This document shows, in pieces, positions 15,670-27,808 of a stretch of 64,000 nucleotides of DNA. The first letter of the stretch is position 1, and each line of letters starts with the position of its first letter. The stretch comes from Oasisia sp. SBJ-2009 (lineage: Eukaryota > Annelida > Polychaeta > Sabellida > Siboglinidae). The position numbers and the translations under genes were made by a program. The DNA lies in contig OZ024856.1 of NCBI GenBank assembly GCA_964017155.1, forward strand, positions 36,800,294 through 36,864,293. The letters run 5' to 3'. The notes under the pieces are model-generated. The model worked only from the letters and a program-made list of their open reading frames with translations, was not told the origin of the DNA and did not search any database.

Positions 15670-15687
15670 CTAGAGATTCAACTCTAG
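15670..15687 (-). other. 3' terminal stem-loop of the LINE
   Basis: CTAGAG-ATTCAA-CTCTAG, a perfect 6-bp stem just inside the 3' tail repeats. Copy B keeps both stem arms (27838-27855) while its loop differs by one base. This may be the 3' RNA feature recognised by the element's own enzyme. Confidence 0.5.
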
Positions 15688-15740
15688 ATGGCAGGTGGAC
15701 AAGGAAGCCGTTTGGCTTATCGAGAGTCCAACCTATCTAT

Positions 15741-18560
15741 CTAAGTATACCCTGCCCGTCTTAGGTATATGTCAATTTTATTTTTAAAGATATTAACACT
15801 TCTAGCACCTACACAATCAGCTGATAATTTGTTCCATTCGTTTACTATTATTTGGGAAAATGAAAATTTTCTAATATCTAGTCTACACTGCTTCTTTGCT
15901 AATGCAACTCCATGTCCTCTAGTCCTTCTCTCTTCCTTGACCGTGAAAAAAATATTTCTGTCAATATTTTCATACCCATTCAATATTTTAAAAACCTCAA
16001 TCTGATCTCCTCTCAATCTTCTGGTTTCTAGTGTTGTTAGACCACATTCTTTTAGACGCATTTCATAACTAATATTCCTGAGTTTTGGTATCATTTTTGT
16101 TGCTCTCCTTTGTACTCTTTCTAGCATATCAATATCCTTCTTGCGATATGGCCTCCATGCTTGTATACAATATTCTAAATGAGGCCTAACTATTGTTTTA
16201 TAAAGCGGTATTATTAGTTCTTTTTCTTTGTATACTATATTTCGCCTAATTAATCCAAGAATTTGGTTTGCCTTCGCTGCTGCAATTCCACACTGCTCTG
16301 ATACCTTCATGTCAGCACTAATGGTTAAACGTAAGTCCTTTTCCTTTACAGTAGTATTTAGTACAGTACCACCCATTGTATATTGTGCATTTTCATTCCC
16401 ATGTCCTGTGTGGAGGCACTTACACTTTCCAAAGTTAAACAGCATTTGCCATTTCTCAGACCATTCTATCAACTTATTTAGATCATCTTGTAAATGCTGT
16501 CTATCTGCATCACTTTTTATTTTCCTAAACACTTTTGTGTCGTCCGCAAACTTCAACACCTTGCTTGTTATGTCATCATCCAAATCATTGATATATATTA
16601 AGAATAAAATAGGTCCCAATACTGATCCTTGCGGTACTCCACTCAAAACAGATTTCCAATTTGAAACCTCCCCATCAACTACTACTCTTTGTCTTCTATC
16701 AATAAGCCATTTTTCTATCCAGTTAATCATACTATTTCCTATGCCATGGGCCTTTAGTTTAAGTAGTAATCTTTGGTGTGGCACTTTGTCAAAGGCTTTT
16801 TTAAAATCTAAGCAGATTATATCTACTGGTGATCCCTCATCTACCCACTTTGTGACATCTTCCAAAAAACATAACATATTTGTTAAGCATGACCTCGCTT
16901 TTAAAAACCCATGTTGAGATGTGTTTATCAATTTATTTTTAACAAGAAAATCAACCAAGTGATCTTTAATTAGTCTTTCTAATAGTTTACAAATCACCGA
17001 TGTTAAACTCACTGGTCTATAGTTCTCTGACTTGCTTCTTGATCCTTTTTTAAATAATGGTATGATGTTTGCTTCTTTCCATTCTACCAGAACCACTCCT
17101 TCCTCTAATGCCAAATTGAACACTGTTGCAAGTGGTATGCTAATTTGTTCTACAATTTCCAGTAGTAATTTGGGAGGAATCCCATCCACTCCTGGTGATT
17201 TATTATCCTTCATATCTCTTATTTTCATAGCTACCATTTTTGGGGTTACAGTTAGTTGTCCTAAATAGTCACACTCTCTCCCTTCGAACTTAGTCTCTAG
17301 TACTGGTAATGTACTAATATCTTCCCTGGTAAACACCGAACTAAAGTATTCATTTAGGTTTTCTGCCATTAAGAATCCCTCCGTTATTATGTTTCCATCA
17401 CTACCTTCTAGTGGCCCGACCTTATCTTGAACTTTCTGTTTACTTCGAACATACGCATAAAAACTCTTGCTGTCATGTTTTATGTTGAAAGCTATTTTTT
17501 GTTCATAGCTTCTCTTCGAATTTCTAATTTCAGCTGTAGCTTGATTAAGTGCTTCTTTATAAATGGCATAGTCTTCGTCACTTCCAGTATGTCTATATGT
17601 CTTCCACATCATTTGCTTGTACTTGATTTTTCTAATGGCTTCCTTCGATAAGTGTTTCTTCTTTGACCTTTTCCCCTGTTTTTTCAAGGGGACAAATTTG
17701 TCAACGACGCAGTCAATTTCCCTCTTTAAGATATTCCAGCATTCTGTTGCTGTCTTATTCTTCAGTGTGTTATTCCAGTCTATCTTCGCTAAATATTCCC
17801 TCATGTCCTTATATCTTCCTTTGTGAAAATTTTTCCTGTACCGTATTTTTCTGTTCCGTTCTTCTTTTACTTTGATGATAAAATGTATCTGGTTATGATC
17901 ACTACATCCCAGTGGCTCACATATATTGACATTATCAACAAATTCCTTCTGTGAGCTCAAAACTATGTCCAACACGTTCTTGTCCCTGGTTGGTTCTAAC
18001 ACATGTTGAAAAAGGAAACTATCTTGTACTAAATTTAAAAACTCTTGATCCTCTCTCCCAGGACTCTGTAGAGATGTCCACTTTATATGCCCATGGTTAA
18101 AATCCCCCATAATAATACAGTCCCGTTTACTCACTTCTTTTATAGCGTTGTGCATTTTTTCATTCTCTTCTATGCTTATGTTTGGACTACGATAAACTAA
18201 CCCAACAGTTAATGTTGAGTTTCCTGTAACTATGTTACACCAGACAGCTTCACATTCTGCTTCTTTTTCTAATTTTATTTCGTAAGCCTGGATGGATTCT
18301 TTAATATATAAAATAACTCCGCCTCCCCTTCTTCCTAATCTATCTTTCCTAAACATTACATATCCTGTCATTCCTAATTCGGCATCTGATATAGCGGGGG
18401 TGGCCCAAGATTCAGTTATACCTATTATTGAGGGTCAATATCTTCTACCATAATGTTTAGTTCATTTCTTTTGTTTACTATGCTCCTTGCATTTAAACAA
18501 ACACATTTATAACCAAATTTCGTAGGGCTTTCCAGGCTGTTTTTTGCTGATTTCTTTTTG
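15741..18560 (-). pseudogene. CR1-like ORF2: endonuclease and reverse transcriptase, frameshifted
   Basis: An open frame of 876 codons (15741-18371) covers most of the protein. The APE-type endonuclease shows MGDFNHGHIKW and CSDHNQIHF. The reverse transcriptase shows NYRPVSLTSVICK, LDFKKAFDKVPH, GVPQGSVLGP and KFADDTKVF. The protein nicks target DNA and copies element RNA in place. The N-terminal endonuclease segment (KCVCLNARSIVNKRNELN) is in another frame. Compared with copy B, two bases are missing near 18430, which separates the two parts. The rest of the enzyme, including the FADD active site, is open to its stop at 15741. Confidence 0.9.
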
Positions 18561-18615
18561 CTGTCTTTAGCTATGCCTCTAGTATTTGGCTTCTCTGTGT
18601 ATCCCCCCTGCGAAA

Positions 18616-18930
18616 CTAGTTTAAAAAATTGCAACCTGTTCCTCTGTCCATAGATTGAAGCAGGTTCTCGGAGAACACTGCTGCGCCCTTTCCGCTTAGA
18701 TGGAGGCCATCTCTCACGTACATATCTTCCTTCCCAACAAAGTATCCCCACAAATCTACAAATCCAACTCCTTCTCCTTCACACATCTGCTCCACCAGAG
18801 CATTGATTGCCATCCTCTTACAGTTTCTATAGGTTGCTCCCCTTCCTCCGATTACTGGCAAGATTCCTGAGAGAATATTATGTAGTCTACTTAGATACAT
18901 ATTTAGATACTTCAGTTCCTTATCACACAT
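18616..18930 (-). pseudogene. CR1-like ORF1 remnant with SGNH esterase domain
   Basis: 104 codons. The C-terminal half of a GDSL/SGNH esterase is clear: SGILPVIGGRG, FVDLWGYF and the catalytic block RDGLHLSGKGAAVF with the D-x-x-H pair. Such esterases sit in ORF1 of many CR1 and L2 elements. The first catalytic block (GDS) is missing, in line with 5' truncation near 18945. It overlaps the start of the ORF2 reading frame. Confidence 0.75.
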
Positions 18931-18945
18931 ATTATAGGAAACTTT

Positions 18946-20230
18946 TATATTAGATAGTATATGATGATTATTATATAATTATTTAATATTATCACACTTG
19001 TTTTATATAATTCATCGCTCCGTCAATGTGTAATAGGCTATATCGCGTTGACGTCACATTTTCCATGTTGTGTATCATTAGGTCGTTAAATAAATAAAGC
19101 TTAATTTAAAAAAAACTTAATCACATACTAAAATAACCAAGATGACAAATGATGTATAATTTATAACATAGAACTTTGCCCGTATACGTTAGTCCATACA
19201 AAGCCATGCTCGCACGGCCGACAAACTAAGTTTTTAGTTTGACCTTGCGCTTTACGAGACCATCCTGCGTCAGCTAGAAGCCTTCAAACAAGCTGGGTTG
19301 CAAACTTTGACGTTCCCCGTTACAAAATCATGCTGTTGTTTGCTTGGACTCTCGAGGAGGAATAAACGTGGACTATGCATCAAGGCCACTGCATTTTCTA
19401 AACTTTAATTATATATGAACATTTGAAACCGTTGATTTGTGTTCTCTGGTGTTTCTTGTAAGTTTTTTTTTAAAGTAATGCACGTGTCAGTAGTGTACAC
19501 ATACCAATACGTATTATTATTGCAGTTAATAGTCAGCTCTGTGAGACCAGTTGTTGCGCTTCGCCATTCCTGGGGCATAACCGCACAGAATGTGCGGCTA
19601 TGCCCCGTACCTTGGGGCATGTCCGCACAAAGCTATGCCTCTACATTTGACCAAAATATTTCAATATCTGATGGGATATGCGATTTCTTAACTAACTAAC
19701 AACAAAGAAAGATGATTGCTTATTCTGAATACTAAATATCACCCTCTTAGCACACACAGCGCATTATCTATAGCATGTTTCACCTTAAGTGTGCGGACAT
19801 ACCCCTACTTCTCCTATTTGGTTATGTTGTCTCGTAATTCTGGTGTTAGTGGCTAGATTATTTGTTTTTATAAGGAATGAGTGTATATATGCCTTGTGCC
19901 TACTTAAATGTACCTAATAAACAACAGCAAATGTATCAAAAATGATACATCATCGCATAGCATGAAGGGATATTTATTTCAAATAACTTTACTATGTTTT
20001 GTGTTTCCATGACTGATTGCAAACTGTCAATTTGACAAATGTAATAGCTATATAATATTGAAAATAAATGCACAAGTAATTCACACTCATATGATGCACA
20101 TGAGACAGTAATAGTGCGCTAAATGAACAAAACGATGTATAGAAGTATCTGCAGTCAAAAACATCGTCGAAAGACATATTTATTCACATGGTTTTGGATA
20201 TGTTGTGTGGGTGAGCGCGTTTGTGTCAGT
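18946..20230. other. no gene identified
   Basis: AT-rich DNA belonging partly to the TIR element (up to about 19817). Subterminal GGGGCATGTCCGCAC-type motifs lie at 19570-19640. No credible coding region. Confidence 0.5.
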
Positions 20231-20232
20231 GT

Positions 20233-21018
20233 AGTCCAGGACCTGCCCTATAGGCCCGTTGACATTTCGGAGATGACGAATTCTGACTGTTGATTTGAGT
20301 AATATATACATATGGTTTTAATATTCTACTAGGTGGAAATTAAAAAAACTGCGCGTAATGTGGAGACGGCCATTTTTCGGCATAATAAATACGGCATGCA
20401 GAGCAATAATTGTGGTATGCCAATATATGTTTTAGGAGACTCCGATGTCAAATATACAATTACTTGGCTCCTACGCCATTTTTTAAGATGGCGATCGTCT
20501 AAACAAATGTCCCCATATCTCAAAAACTACGTCACCTAGAGCAATTTTATTGACGTTGTTGGATAGCTTGGTGGATAGCGATATCAAATATGTTATTTGT
20601 TACCTTCAATAACATAACAATTCGCGCCATTTAAAAAAATGGCGACTGTCAAAGCCCATTATGTCCGTATTTAAGAAATAGGTCTTTAGATCCATCGTTC
20701 ACCACATCTTAAGTGCTTCATGTCATCGAAGGGTGTAGCAGATGTAGAGTGGAGACCTGTTTGACCCACTGTTGTCATTAGTTATAAGTTTGAGACGAGT
20801 TCAACGCCGTATATGATATGTTCCCTATTATCGCTCAGTATACATGAGATCATATGGCGAGACCATTAATCGATGTGTCATCTGTATATAACCAAATGCC
20901 AATATCATTCTGAATTTCATGTATGTTTGAAAAGTGTCATCACCAGAACACATTACAGATGGAAAGGTGCTTGTGAAAGACATGTTTATAGGTTAAAGCC
21001 TGCATCACTCTGGCCTTC
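20233..21018 (+). repeat. left arm of the 3-kb inverted repeat
   Basis: Pairs with 22519-23272. Landmarks are CAATAATTGTGGTATGCCA near 20405 and AGACTCCGATGTCAAATATA near 20438. Both are found reversed in the right arm. Confidence 0.8.
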
Positions 21019-21203
21019 TATTATATACCAACACACATTGACCTACTATTATTTAAAACTTGTTTGTTTCCTGTCTTGCCATATTTCAGATGATTGAAAA
21101 TAAACGTGGCCATAGACAAAAAATACATAATAACTTGAGATATTTACATTCGAATTTTCAAGTCTGCTCCTGCATCTTCTGAACTTGATGTATTATTTAC
21201 ATA

Positions 21204-21551
21204 TTGGGCAAGACAGTCGAGCGACTTTATGGTGTCAGTCACGTAGCTGAGCTCAAAGATGACATTGTTAACACAGTATTAGGGATTCACGAAGATGACT
21301 GTGCATTCAAGTATCACAATATGTTTGCATGTTATAAACGATGCACTGATATACGGAATCTCATATTAATTTTGGAGGAACCGGAGGTAATTGTTGAGAT
21401 AAACAAATTACAAGAAGCAATCCATAATCCTTACACACGCAGCACGAGCTCTCGTAGACCAGAATCCGTGTTTATCCGGACTACATTGACTGTACCTTAC
21501 ATTGCACCATACGTACAATCAATGTACGTGGGAGTGATAGGGTTCGGTTAA
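21204..21551 (+). other. unassigned open frame between the inverted arms
   Basis: About 115 open codons without a clear ATG start (the first in-frame ATG is well inside). Composition looks protein-like (LKDDIVNTVLGIHEDDC, VIVEINKLQEAIHNPY), but I recognise no family. Short related protein-like frames, with DGYGLTVTEIQDFV and DGYGMTVTEIKDFM, lie inverted to each other at about 21957 and 22458. They may be relics of the element's own gene. Confidence 0.25.
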
Positions 21552-21677
21552 AAAGGAAAAGAGTGAGGGATAAGTTCATACTTGTTAACACGAAAGTGGT
21601 GTGAATTTTCTGGATGCAATGAGATAACGTATTTGCTAGATGCGCATACTTGAGTACGTCTGAAAGTATATTTGCTG

Positions 21678-21678
<1 letters not shown>

Positions 21679-21747
<69 letters not shown>

Positions 21748-21748
21748 C

Positions 21749-21807
<59 letters not shown>

Positions 21808-21865
21808 ATATAATATATATATTCAATGTATATATATATATATATATATATATATGCATATATAT
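21679..21865. repeat. (TA)n microsatellite
   Basis: Interrupted TA dinucleotides, about 185 bp, at the centre of the inverted repeat. Confidence 0.95.
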
Positions 21866-22518
21866 ACCTATACAAACAAAATATGGTCCTCCTCAAACTA
21901 AACCTAAACATGATTTGTTCGTGGAAGCTTTGTCTTATTTAGATCCACTGATCTAAGACGGCTATGGGTTGACAGTTACTGAAATTCAGGATTTCGTGTC
22001 CAGTTTAGCAGAGAATTATGATTCTGCGTTATACAACATATATTCTAAGATGCGTGTATTGGACAACTATAATAATACAATTCAGTTCTGTCCTAGTTAT
22101 CAATTCAATGTGCCCATGAAATATGCTTTTCATCAGATATTAGCGTAAAACGTACTGCTGCAAAGATGAGAGAAATGAAAGTCGTGTGTGGAGATTATCA
22201 GACGTTGACAGGCGTCTTTTTTGCACCCTTGAATATTTGATAGCGCAATATTTGGTAGAGACAACTGAGGTTTTTTTTCACCTATCTTGAAATCAACTTT
22301 CTTCAAAAGCCTCTCTGAGAATGTCTCTTTTCTACGACTCGATAACTAGGACAGAACTTTGTGTTTACATCTTTGTTGTATAACTCAGTATCATAACTAT
22401 CTGCTAAACTGAACATGAAATCCTTAATTTCAGTAACTGTCATCCCATAGCCATCTTTGTACAATGGATATAAATTTGACTGCTCAGTACCTGATAATCT
22501 ATATAGATCGATGGTAGT

Positions 22519-23272
22519 CCTGGCCTGAGTGATGCAGGATTTAACCTATAAACATGTTTTTCACATGCACCTTTCCATCTGTAATGTGTTCTGGTGATGA
22601 CACTTTTCAAACATACATGAAATTCATAATTATATTGGCATTTGGCTATATACAGATGACACATCGATTAATGGTCTTGCCATATAATCTCATGTATACT
22701 GAGCGATAATAGGGAACATATCATATACGGCGTTGAACTCGTCTCAAACTTATAACTAATGTCAACAGTGTGTGAAACAGGTCTCCACTCTACATCTGCT
22801 ACACCCTTCGACGACATGAAGCACTTAAGGTGTGGTGAAAGATGGATCTAAATACCGTATTTCTTAAATACGGACATAATGGGCTTTGACAGACGCCATC
22901 TTTAAAAATGGCGCGAATTGTTATGTTATTGTAGTTTTTGAGATATGGGGACATTTGTTTTGACGACCGCCATCTTTAGAAATGACGTAAATAAATACCA
23001 TAGGAGCCAAGTAATTGTATATTTGACATCGGAGTCTCCTGAAACATACATTGGCATACCACAATTATTGCTCTGCATGCCGTATTTATTAAGATACGGG
23101 GGATATTGAATTTGGCAGCCATTTTGAAAAATGGCCGTCACCACGTTATGCCCAGTTTTTTAAATTCCCACCTAGTAGAATATTAAAGCCATATGTATAT
23201 ATTACGCAAATCAACAGTCAAACGTCGTCATCTACGAAATGTCTACGGGCCTATAGGGCAGGTCCAGGACTA
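22519..23272 (-). repeat. right arm of the 3-kb inverted repeat
   Basis: Inverse of the left arm, with the same landmarks at about 23023-23066. It ends in GGGCCTATAGGGCAGGTCC just before a GT-rich tract. Confidence 0.8.
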
Positions 23273-23484
23273 AGTGTGCGAGCACGTGTGAGTATGGTGT
23301 GTCTGTGCGCGCACGAGTGTGTGTATAGTGTGTGTACGTGCGTGCGTGCGTATTTCGGACTCTACACCCCTTCCCAAATCCATCATATTGGCACATTCAC
23401 AGCCGTACACCCCGGCCTATCAGCTAGGTCGTTAGCGGCAACGTCATGTCGACGCGCTGCGCGTGTTGTCTTACTTCCCGTCCG

Positions 23485-23770
23485 GGTGAGACTTCACTAG
23501 TGGCGATGATGGCGGCGGTGACGGCTGAGAGATCGACTTCTTCGCGGGGGCTTCCATCTGCGGTAGGAAGGGCTGAGACGTCGCTATTGGCGGTGGTGAC
23601 GGCCGAGAGAACGACTTCTTCGCGGGGGCTTCCATCTGCGCTACGCCGGCCTGCGACATCGTTAGTGGCAGAGGTGACGGCCGAGAGATCGACTTCGTTG
23701 CGGGGGCTTCCATCTGCGGTACGAAGGCTGAGACTTCGTTAGTGGCGGCGGTGACGGGCGAGAGATCGAC
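23485..23770. repeat. GC-rich minisatellite, about 75-80 bp unit
   Basis: Nearly four copies of a unit containing GACGGCCGAGAGATCGACTT and CGCGGGGGCTTCCATCTGCG (or close variants). It is open in one frame on each strand (TAERSTSSRGLPSA), but there is no other coding support. Confidence 0.85.
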
Positions 23771-23847
23771 AAGAATCAGGTACTTGTGTATACTGCAAAC
23801 CCACCTCAATTGTTCCTACACTTCAAACTTCATTACGAGAGGCGCGG

Positions 23848-23930
23848 GTAGTGTACTGGTTAGCGCATCCAGCTGTCAAGTCGACGGCCGGGGTTTAATA
23901 CGCGCGGACGCCGCAGTAGGCCTGACATAT
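23848..23930 (+). mobile_element. tRNA-derived SINE head (or degenerate tRNA)
   Basis: TAGTGTACTGGTTAGCGCAT resembles a pol III A box. GGGGTTTAATACGCG, about 30 bp on, resembles a B box (GGTTCRANNCC) with mutations. No intact cloverleaf was found. Confidence 0.4.
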
Positions 23931-24710
23931 TTTTTTATACAAATCGACGGACAGAGACTGACATTGTTGAATATAATCGGTGCTATACGCCATGCACATT
24001 GACAGAACTCGAATGTCGCACAGGCCGCTGCACGATAATAAAACGGTAGTTCCATGCGTGTACATGATGACAACATACACTAGCGCATGTGCAGACATTG
24101 AAACAAAGAAGTAGAACCCGGAATAAAGCGGTACCCCCAGGTTGCCTAGATCACCAGCATCGCCATCTTGAAATGTGACGTCGCCAGAAACGAAAATGGC
24201 GCGTTTCCCGTATTGTCGTGACGTCACAATAGGAATGCCTCTTCCGGTTTCGTGCCATTGCTATGCCGCGCACCGAATGCTGGCAAGAGATGCCATCTTC
24301 TTTATTGTAATCTCGACCCCCATCGCTATGGGATTTACGCGTATGACGCCTGTGGGGTGAAGGGATGAAGGCAAACTCGTTTTAGGAATCTCGTGGTTTC
24401 AACCTTGTTAGTCACCGTGCATATTGTAACGCTCTTTTATTGTTTTATCTCAGGTGTATGCGTCAGTGAAGATACAGAGATACATGGCCGACAACTTCTG
24501 GCAGCATTACTGACCGATCAGGGCCGACGATGTGGAGACTGGCGACGCGGAACAGTCATTCGACAGTGGGTGAAGTCTTGTGTTTATCAACTGTAGCCAT
24601 TTCGTGCAATATAACGTGTTTTCGTAGTTGATAATGTAGGCCGATCACCGGGAGAAACAACGATAGCTTGAGAGCGTTATATATATCATAGCAAGTGCGA
24701 GTGGACATTA
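23931..24710. other. no gene identified
   Basis: Contains a CpG-rich stretch with a perfect CRE, TGACGTCA, near 24220 and a CTTCCGG ETS-type core near 24240. No downstream coding exon could be linked to them. Confidence 0.4.
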
Positions 24711-26000
24711 GTTTTAATGTTGTAGTTTTCACAAAGACGAGAACACAATCGAATGTTCGAGCTATTTTCACGCTATATGACTGATCAGAACTGCTATAAT
24801 GAAGATGGTTTAATCTTCGAATAATTTCCTCGTAACCACTTCACTTCAATGTATGCCAGTTTTACATGTTTCACTAAATGTGTTCTACTTGTAGTATTAA
24901 GAAGGAAATTGGCTGTATAAAGAGCAAAGCAGCCAACTATTCAAGTATCATGTTCCCCATTCCCTACCTTTTGAGCGAGCTTCTGTTGCAACACGACAAC
25001 TTTGCTACATTAATTACTGTATATCAAATTAAGTTATGTCAAAATATGATGCTAAACTGAGGCACACGAAACGAAACTTGTGTAAGAGGCCGAGATCGCG
25101 TTACGGAAAATATCTCAACATTCATATCCAAAAGGACTATTCGCGCGAAAGTCACACGCATTCTCGCACGCACATACACAACCACTCAATACAGTTGAGT
25201 AGATGACTCTTTGCCCGTCATGACACCAAGCACAACGCATTAATCTCGACTGTAAACAGTATACTTAGGAAGCAGTATGCAAAGGCAAGCTACACAAGTG
25301 CCTAATTCTTTGCAATTGTGTAACTCCCGGGGTCACGTTTGATTTGTCTTCCTTCTGCTTCCTTCTGAAACAAGTTTAAAGATCATTCGATGTTTTGAGA
25401 TCAATATTTATTGCAATCACACATTTCTCGGCACGCAGATATGTATCTAGGTAGTGGTGTAGACCGGCTTCATATTACGAAACATTTCCATGGGAACAAT
25501 AGCGTACGCTACAGTGATCAATGTCAACAGGCCAGGTCTTTGGCCATGCCATGAGCGCTATGCCGACAAACAGGTAACGCTAAAGGCTAGACATAGCAGT
25601 CATGGCGAAGTGTCATACGGACACACATAAGGTGTTCCAAACTACCCAGGCAACCACGAGGTGATATACTAGACTTGGGTGGGGTGCACCACTTCTCTCG
25701 CGTCGTGTTTTGAGAGCTGTTGTGTCGTTCACACTTCGGACTCAAATAAGAAGATCTGACACTAAAGAGCAGACATTTCGCAAGTTTAGTATATAAACTA
25801 AACCACAAAGCAACAAACAGGCAATGGTCGCGTCACATCGTCATTGACAATGAGCTGGCCACACAAACTGTACGCCCTACAAAGAGTATTCCATTACAGA
25901 GTAAATCGTTATGTGAACGAACGTCTGGTATGGCATCGCCTCGCCTGACATATTTCGACTTAACAGCAAGTAGGCCTAGAGCTTTTGCGTTGCGTACAAT
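24711..26000 (+). repeat. tandem segmental duplication, unit 1
   Basis: About 1.29 kb, directly repeated at 26002-27469. Shared landmarks include ACAAAGACGAGAACACAATC (24731, 26030) and TACGCCCTACAAAGAGTATT (25871, 27327). Divergence is moderate with many small indels. No coding region was recognised in either unit. Confidence 0.9.
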
Positions 26001-26001
26001 G

Positions 26002-26498
26002 ATTTTAATGGTGCAGTTCTCACAAAGACGAGAACACAATCGAAACGTTTTACTTAGACGATTTTTCGAGCTAGTTTTCACGATATATGACTGATCAGAA
26101 CTGCAATAGTGAAGATGGATTACATTTCGAATAATTTCCTCGTAACCACTTCACGTGGTGCTTTTATTGGGACGTAGCAATGTATGCCAGTTTAACGTGT
26201 TTCACCGAATGTGCTCTACTTGTAGTATTAAGAAGTAAAGTGGGTCGATAAAGAGCAACGCAGCCATCTATGCCATTATCATGTTCATCATTATATATCA
26301 CATTTTGGGCGAGCTTCTGTTGCACCAATACAACTTTGCTACATTAACTACTCTATATCAAATTAAATTATGTCACAATATGATGCTAAAATGAGGCACA
26401 CGAAACGAAACTCGTGTAAGAGGCCGAGATCGCATCGCGGAACATCTCTTAACATTCATATGCGTAAGCACCATTCGCGCGAATGTCACACACATTCT

Positions 26499-26545
<47 letters not shown>

Positions 26546-27469
26546 CAACTCAATAGAGTTGAGAAGCTGACTCTTGCCCGTCTTGAAACCAAGCACAACG
26601 AACTAATCTCGACTGGAAACAGTACGTTTAGGAAACAGCAGGCAACGGCAACCTATCGTTTAATTTCTCTGTAGATTTATTATTATTATTATTAATGTGA
26701 ACTGTAAAGCGCCATAGAGCACCGTGTGATTATGGCGCTATATAAATATTGTATTTTATTATTTATTTATTATTTGCAATAATGTAACTCACGGGGTCAC
26801 ATTTGATTTTTCCCTCCTTCTGAAACAAATGTAGAGATAATTTCGATGTTTTGAGACCAATATTTATTGCAATCACACATTTCTCGGCACGCAGAGTTGT
26901 ATCTAGGTAGTTATATACACCGGCTTCATATTTTGAAACATTGCCATGGAAACAATAGCGTACGCTAATGTGATCAAAGTCAACAGGTCAGGTCTTTGGC
27001 CATGCCATGAGCGCTATGCAGACAAACACGTAACGCCAAAAGCTAGACATAGCAGTCATGGCGAAGTGTCATACGGACACACATAAGGTGTTCCAAACTA
27101 CCCAGGCAACTACGAGGTGATATTCTAGACTTGCGTGAGGTGCACCACTTTTCTCGCGTTGTGTTCTGAGAGATGTTGTGTCGCTCACACTTCGGACTCA
27201 ATTAATAAAACTAGAAACTAAAGAGCAGACACTTCGCAAGTTTAATATGAAAACGAAACGACAGAGCAAACAACAGGCAATGGTCGCATCATATCGTCAT
27301 TGATATTGAGCTGGCTACACAAATTGTACGCCCTACAAAGAGTATTACATTACAGAGTAAATCTTTATGCGAACGAACGTCTTGTATGCCATCGCCTCGC
27401 CTGACATATTTCGAGTTATCAGCAGGCAGGTCTAGAGCTTTTGCTTCATTGCGTTGCGTACAATGATTT
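26002..27469 (+). repeat. tandem segmental duplication, unit 2
   Basis: Direct copy of the preceding unit, immediately adjacent. It is longer because of an expanded (CA)n run (about 26516-26545) and an inserted SINE-like sequence at 26676-26775 absent from unit 1. Confidence 0.9.
26676..26775 (+). mobile_element. SINE/MITE-like insertion ending GGCGCTATATAAAT
   Basis: TGTAAAGCGCCATAGAGCA and GATTATGGCGCTATATAAAT form an inverted AGCGCCATA / TATGGCGCT stem, flanked by ATT-rich runs. It occurs in duplication unit 2 only, so it probably arrived after the duplication. Confidence 0.5.
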
Positions 27470-27808
27470 CGTGTAATATAAAGAGATTGGAATGGCATAT
27501 AATGCTTCAGATACATCTTTGCGCAGCCTGAATACAGCACTCGTAGCGTCGCCGTTACCACGTTATACAGTTCCATATCGCAGAGAGTAGAGTGCTAACG
27601 CTTTGAACGGAACTTCAGTCTTTAAGTTTAGTATTGTGAAGCTCAGCTCAACGAATGTTATATTAGATACTGCCCAAACTTCTATTTGCATACGCATAGG
27701 TGAAAATCTTGAGGAGACATTGACAATTCATCGCTTAATGTTATTCGCCATGTACAGTGGACTGTAAAAGAGAGCAAGAATATGAATTCTGACATGAACT
27801 AGGCACTA
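27470..27808. other. no gene identified
   Basis: Short spacer between the duplicated segment and LINE copy B. Nothing recognisable. Confidence 0.5.

Larger units (their letters stand above)
15631..18945 (-). mobile_element. CR1-like non-LTR retrotransposon, copy A
   Basis: A minus-strand LINE with part of ORF1 (esterase), overlapping ORF2 (endonuclease plus reverse transcriptase), and a 3' end of tandem GATTTAACAA repeats on the plus strand instead of poly(A). It is nearly identical to copy B at 27809-30680, so the family was active recently. It is 5'-truncated within ORF1. Confidence 0.9.
15187..19817. mobile_element. TIR-bounded DNA element hosting a CR1-like LINE
   Basis: The left end (about 15187) carries TAGGGGAAGTAGGGGCATG then TCCGCACAC. 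The right end (about 19790-19817) has its inverse, GTGTGCGGACATACCCCTAC then TTCTCCTA, with only a few mismatches over about 28 bp. Extra GGCATGTCCGCAC copies lie just inside both ends (about 15219 and 19616). A CR1-like LINE fills 15631-18945, so the element before insertion was about 1.3 kb. No clean target duplication was seen and no transposase was found. Confidence 0.6.
20233..23272. repeat. 3-kb imperfect inverted repeat centred on a (TA)n tract
   Basis: About 0.75-0.8 kb at 20233-21018 is repeated in inverse orientation at 22519-23272, ending at matching CCTGCCCTATAGGCCC sequences. The symmetry centre computed from paired positions (about 21752-21769) falls in the (TA)n tract at 21679-21865. 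The arms are clearly related but have indels. A second, smaller inverted pair lies inside (21958-22060 and 22320-22458). It could be a foldback transposon or an inverted duplication. Confidence 0.8.

Noticed and set aside
16228..17875. Plus-strand open frames over the LINE copies
   Set aside because: They are antisense shadows of the reverse transcriptase frame and are duplicated identically in copy B.
20233..23272. Integrated DNA virus or Polinton-type element
   Set aside because: Long inverted arms are suggestive, but no polymerase, integrase, capsid or packaging gene is visible.
23446..23742. Ser/Arg-rich protein gene
   Set aside because: The frame coincides with a GC-rich minisatellite and is open on both strands.
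23848..23930. Functional tRNA gene
   Set aside because: The A and B box resemblances are imperfect and no cloverleaf or anticodon arm could be folded.
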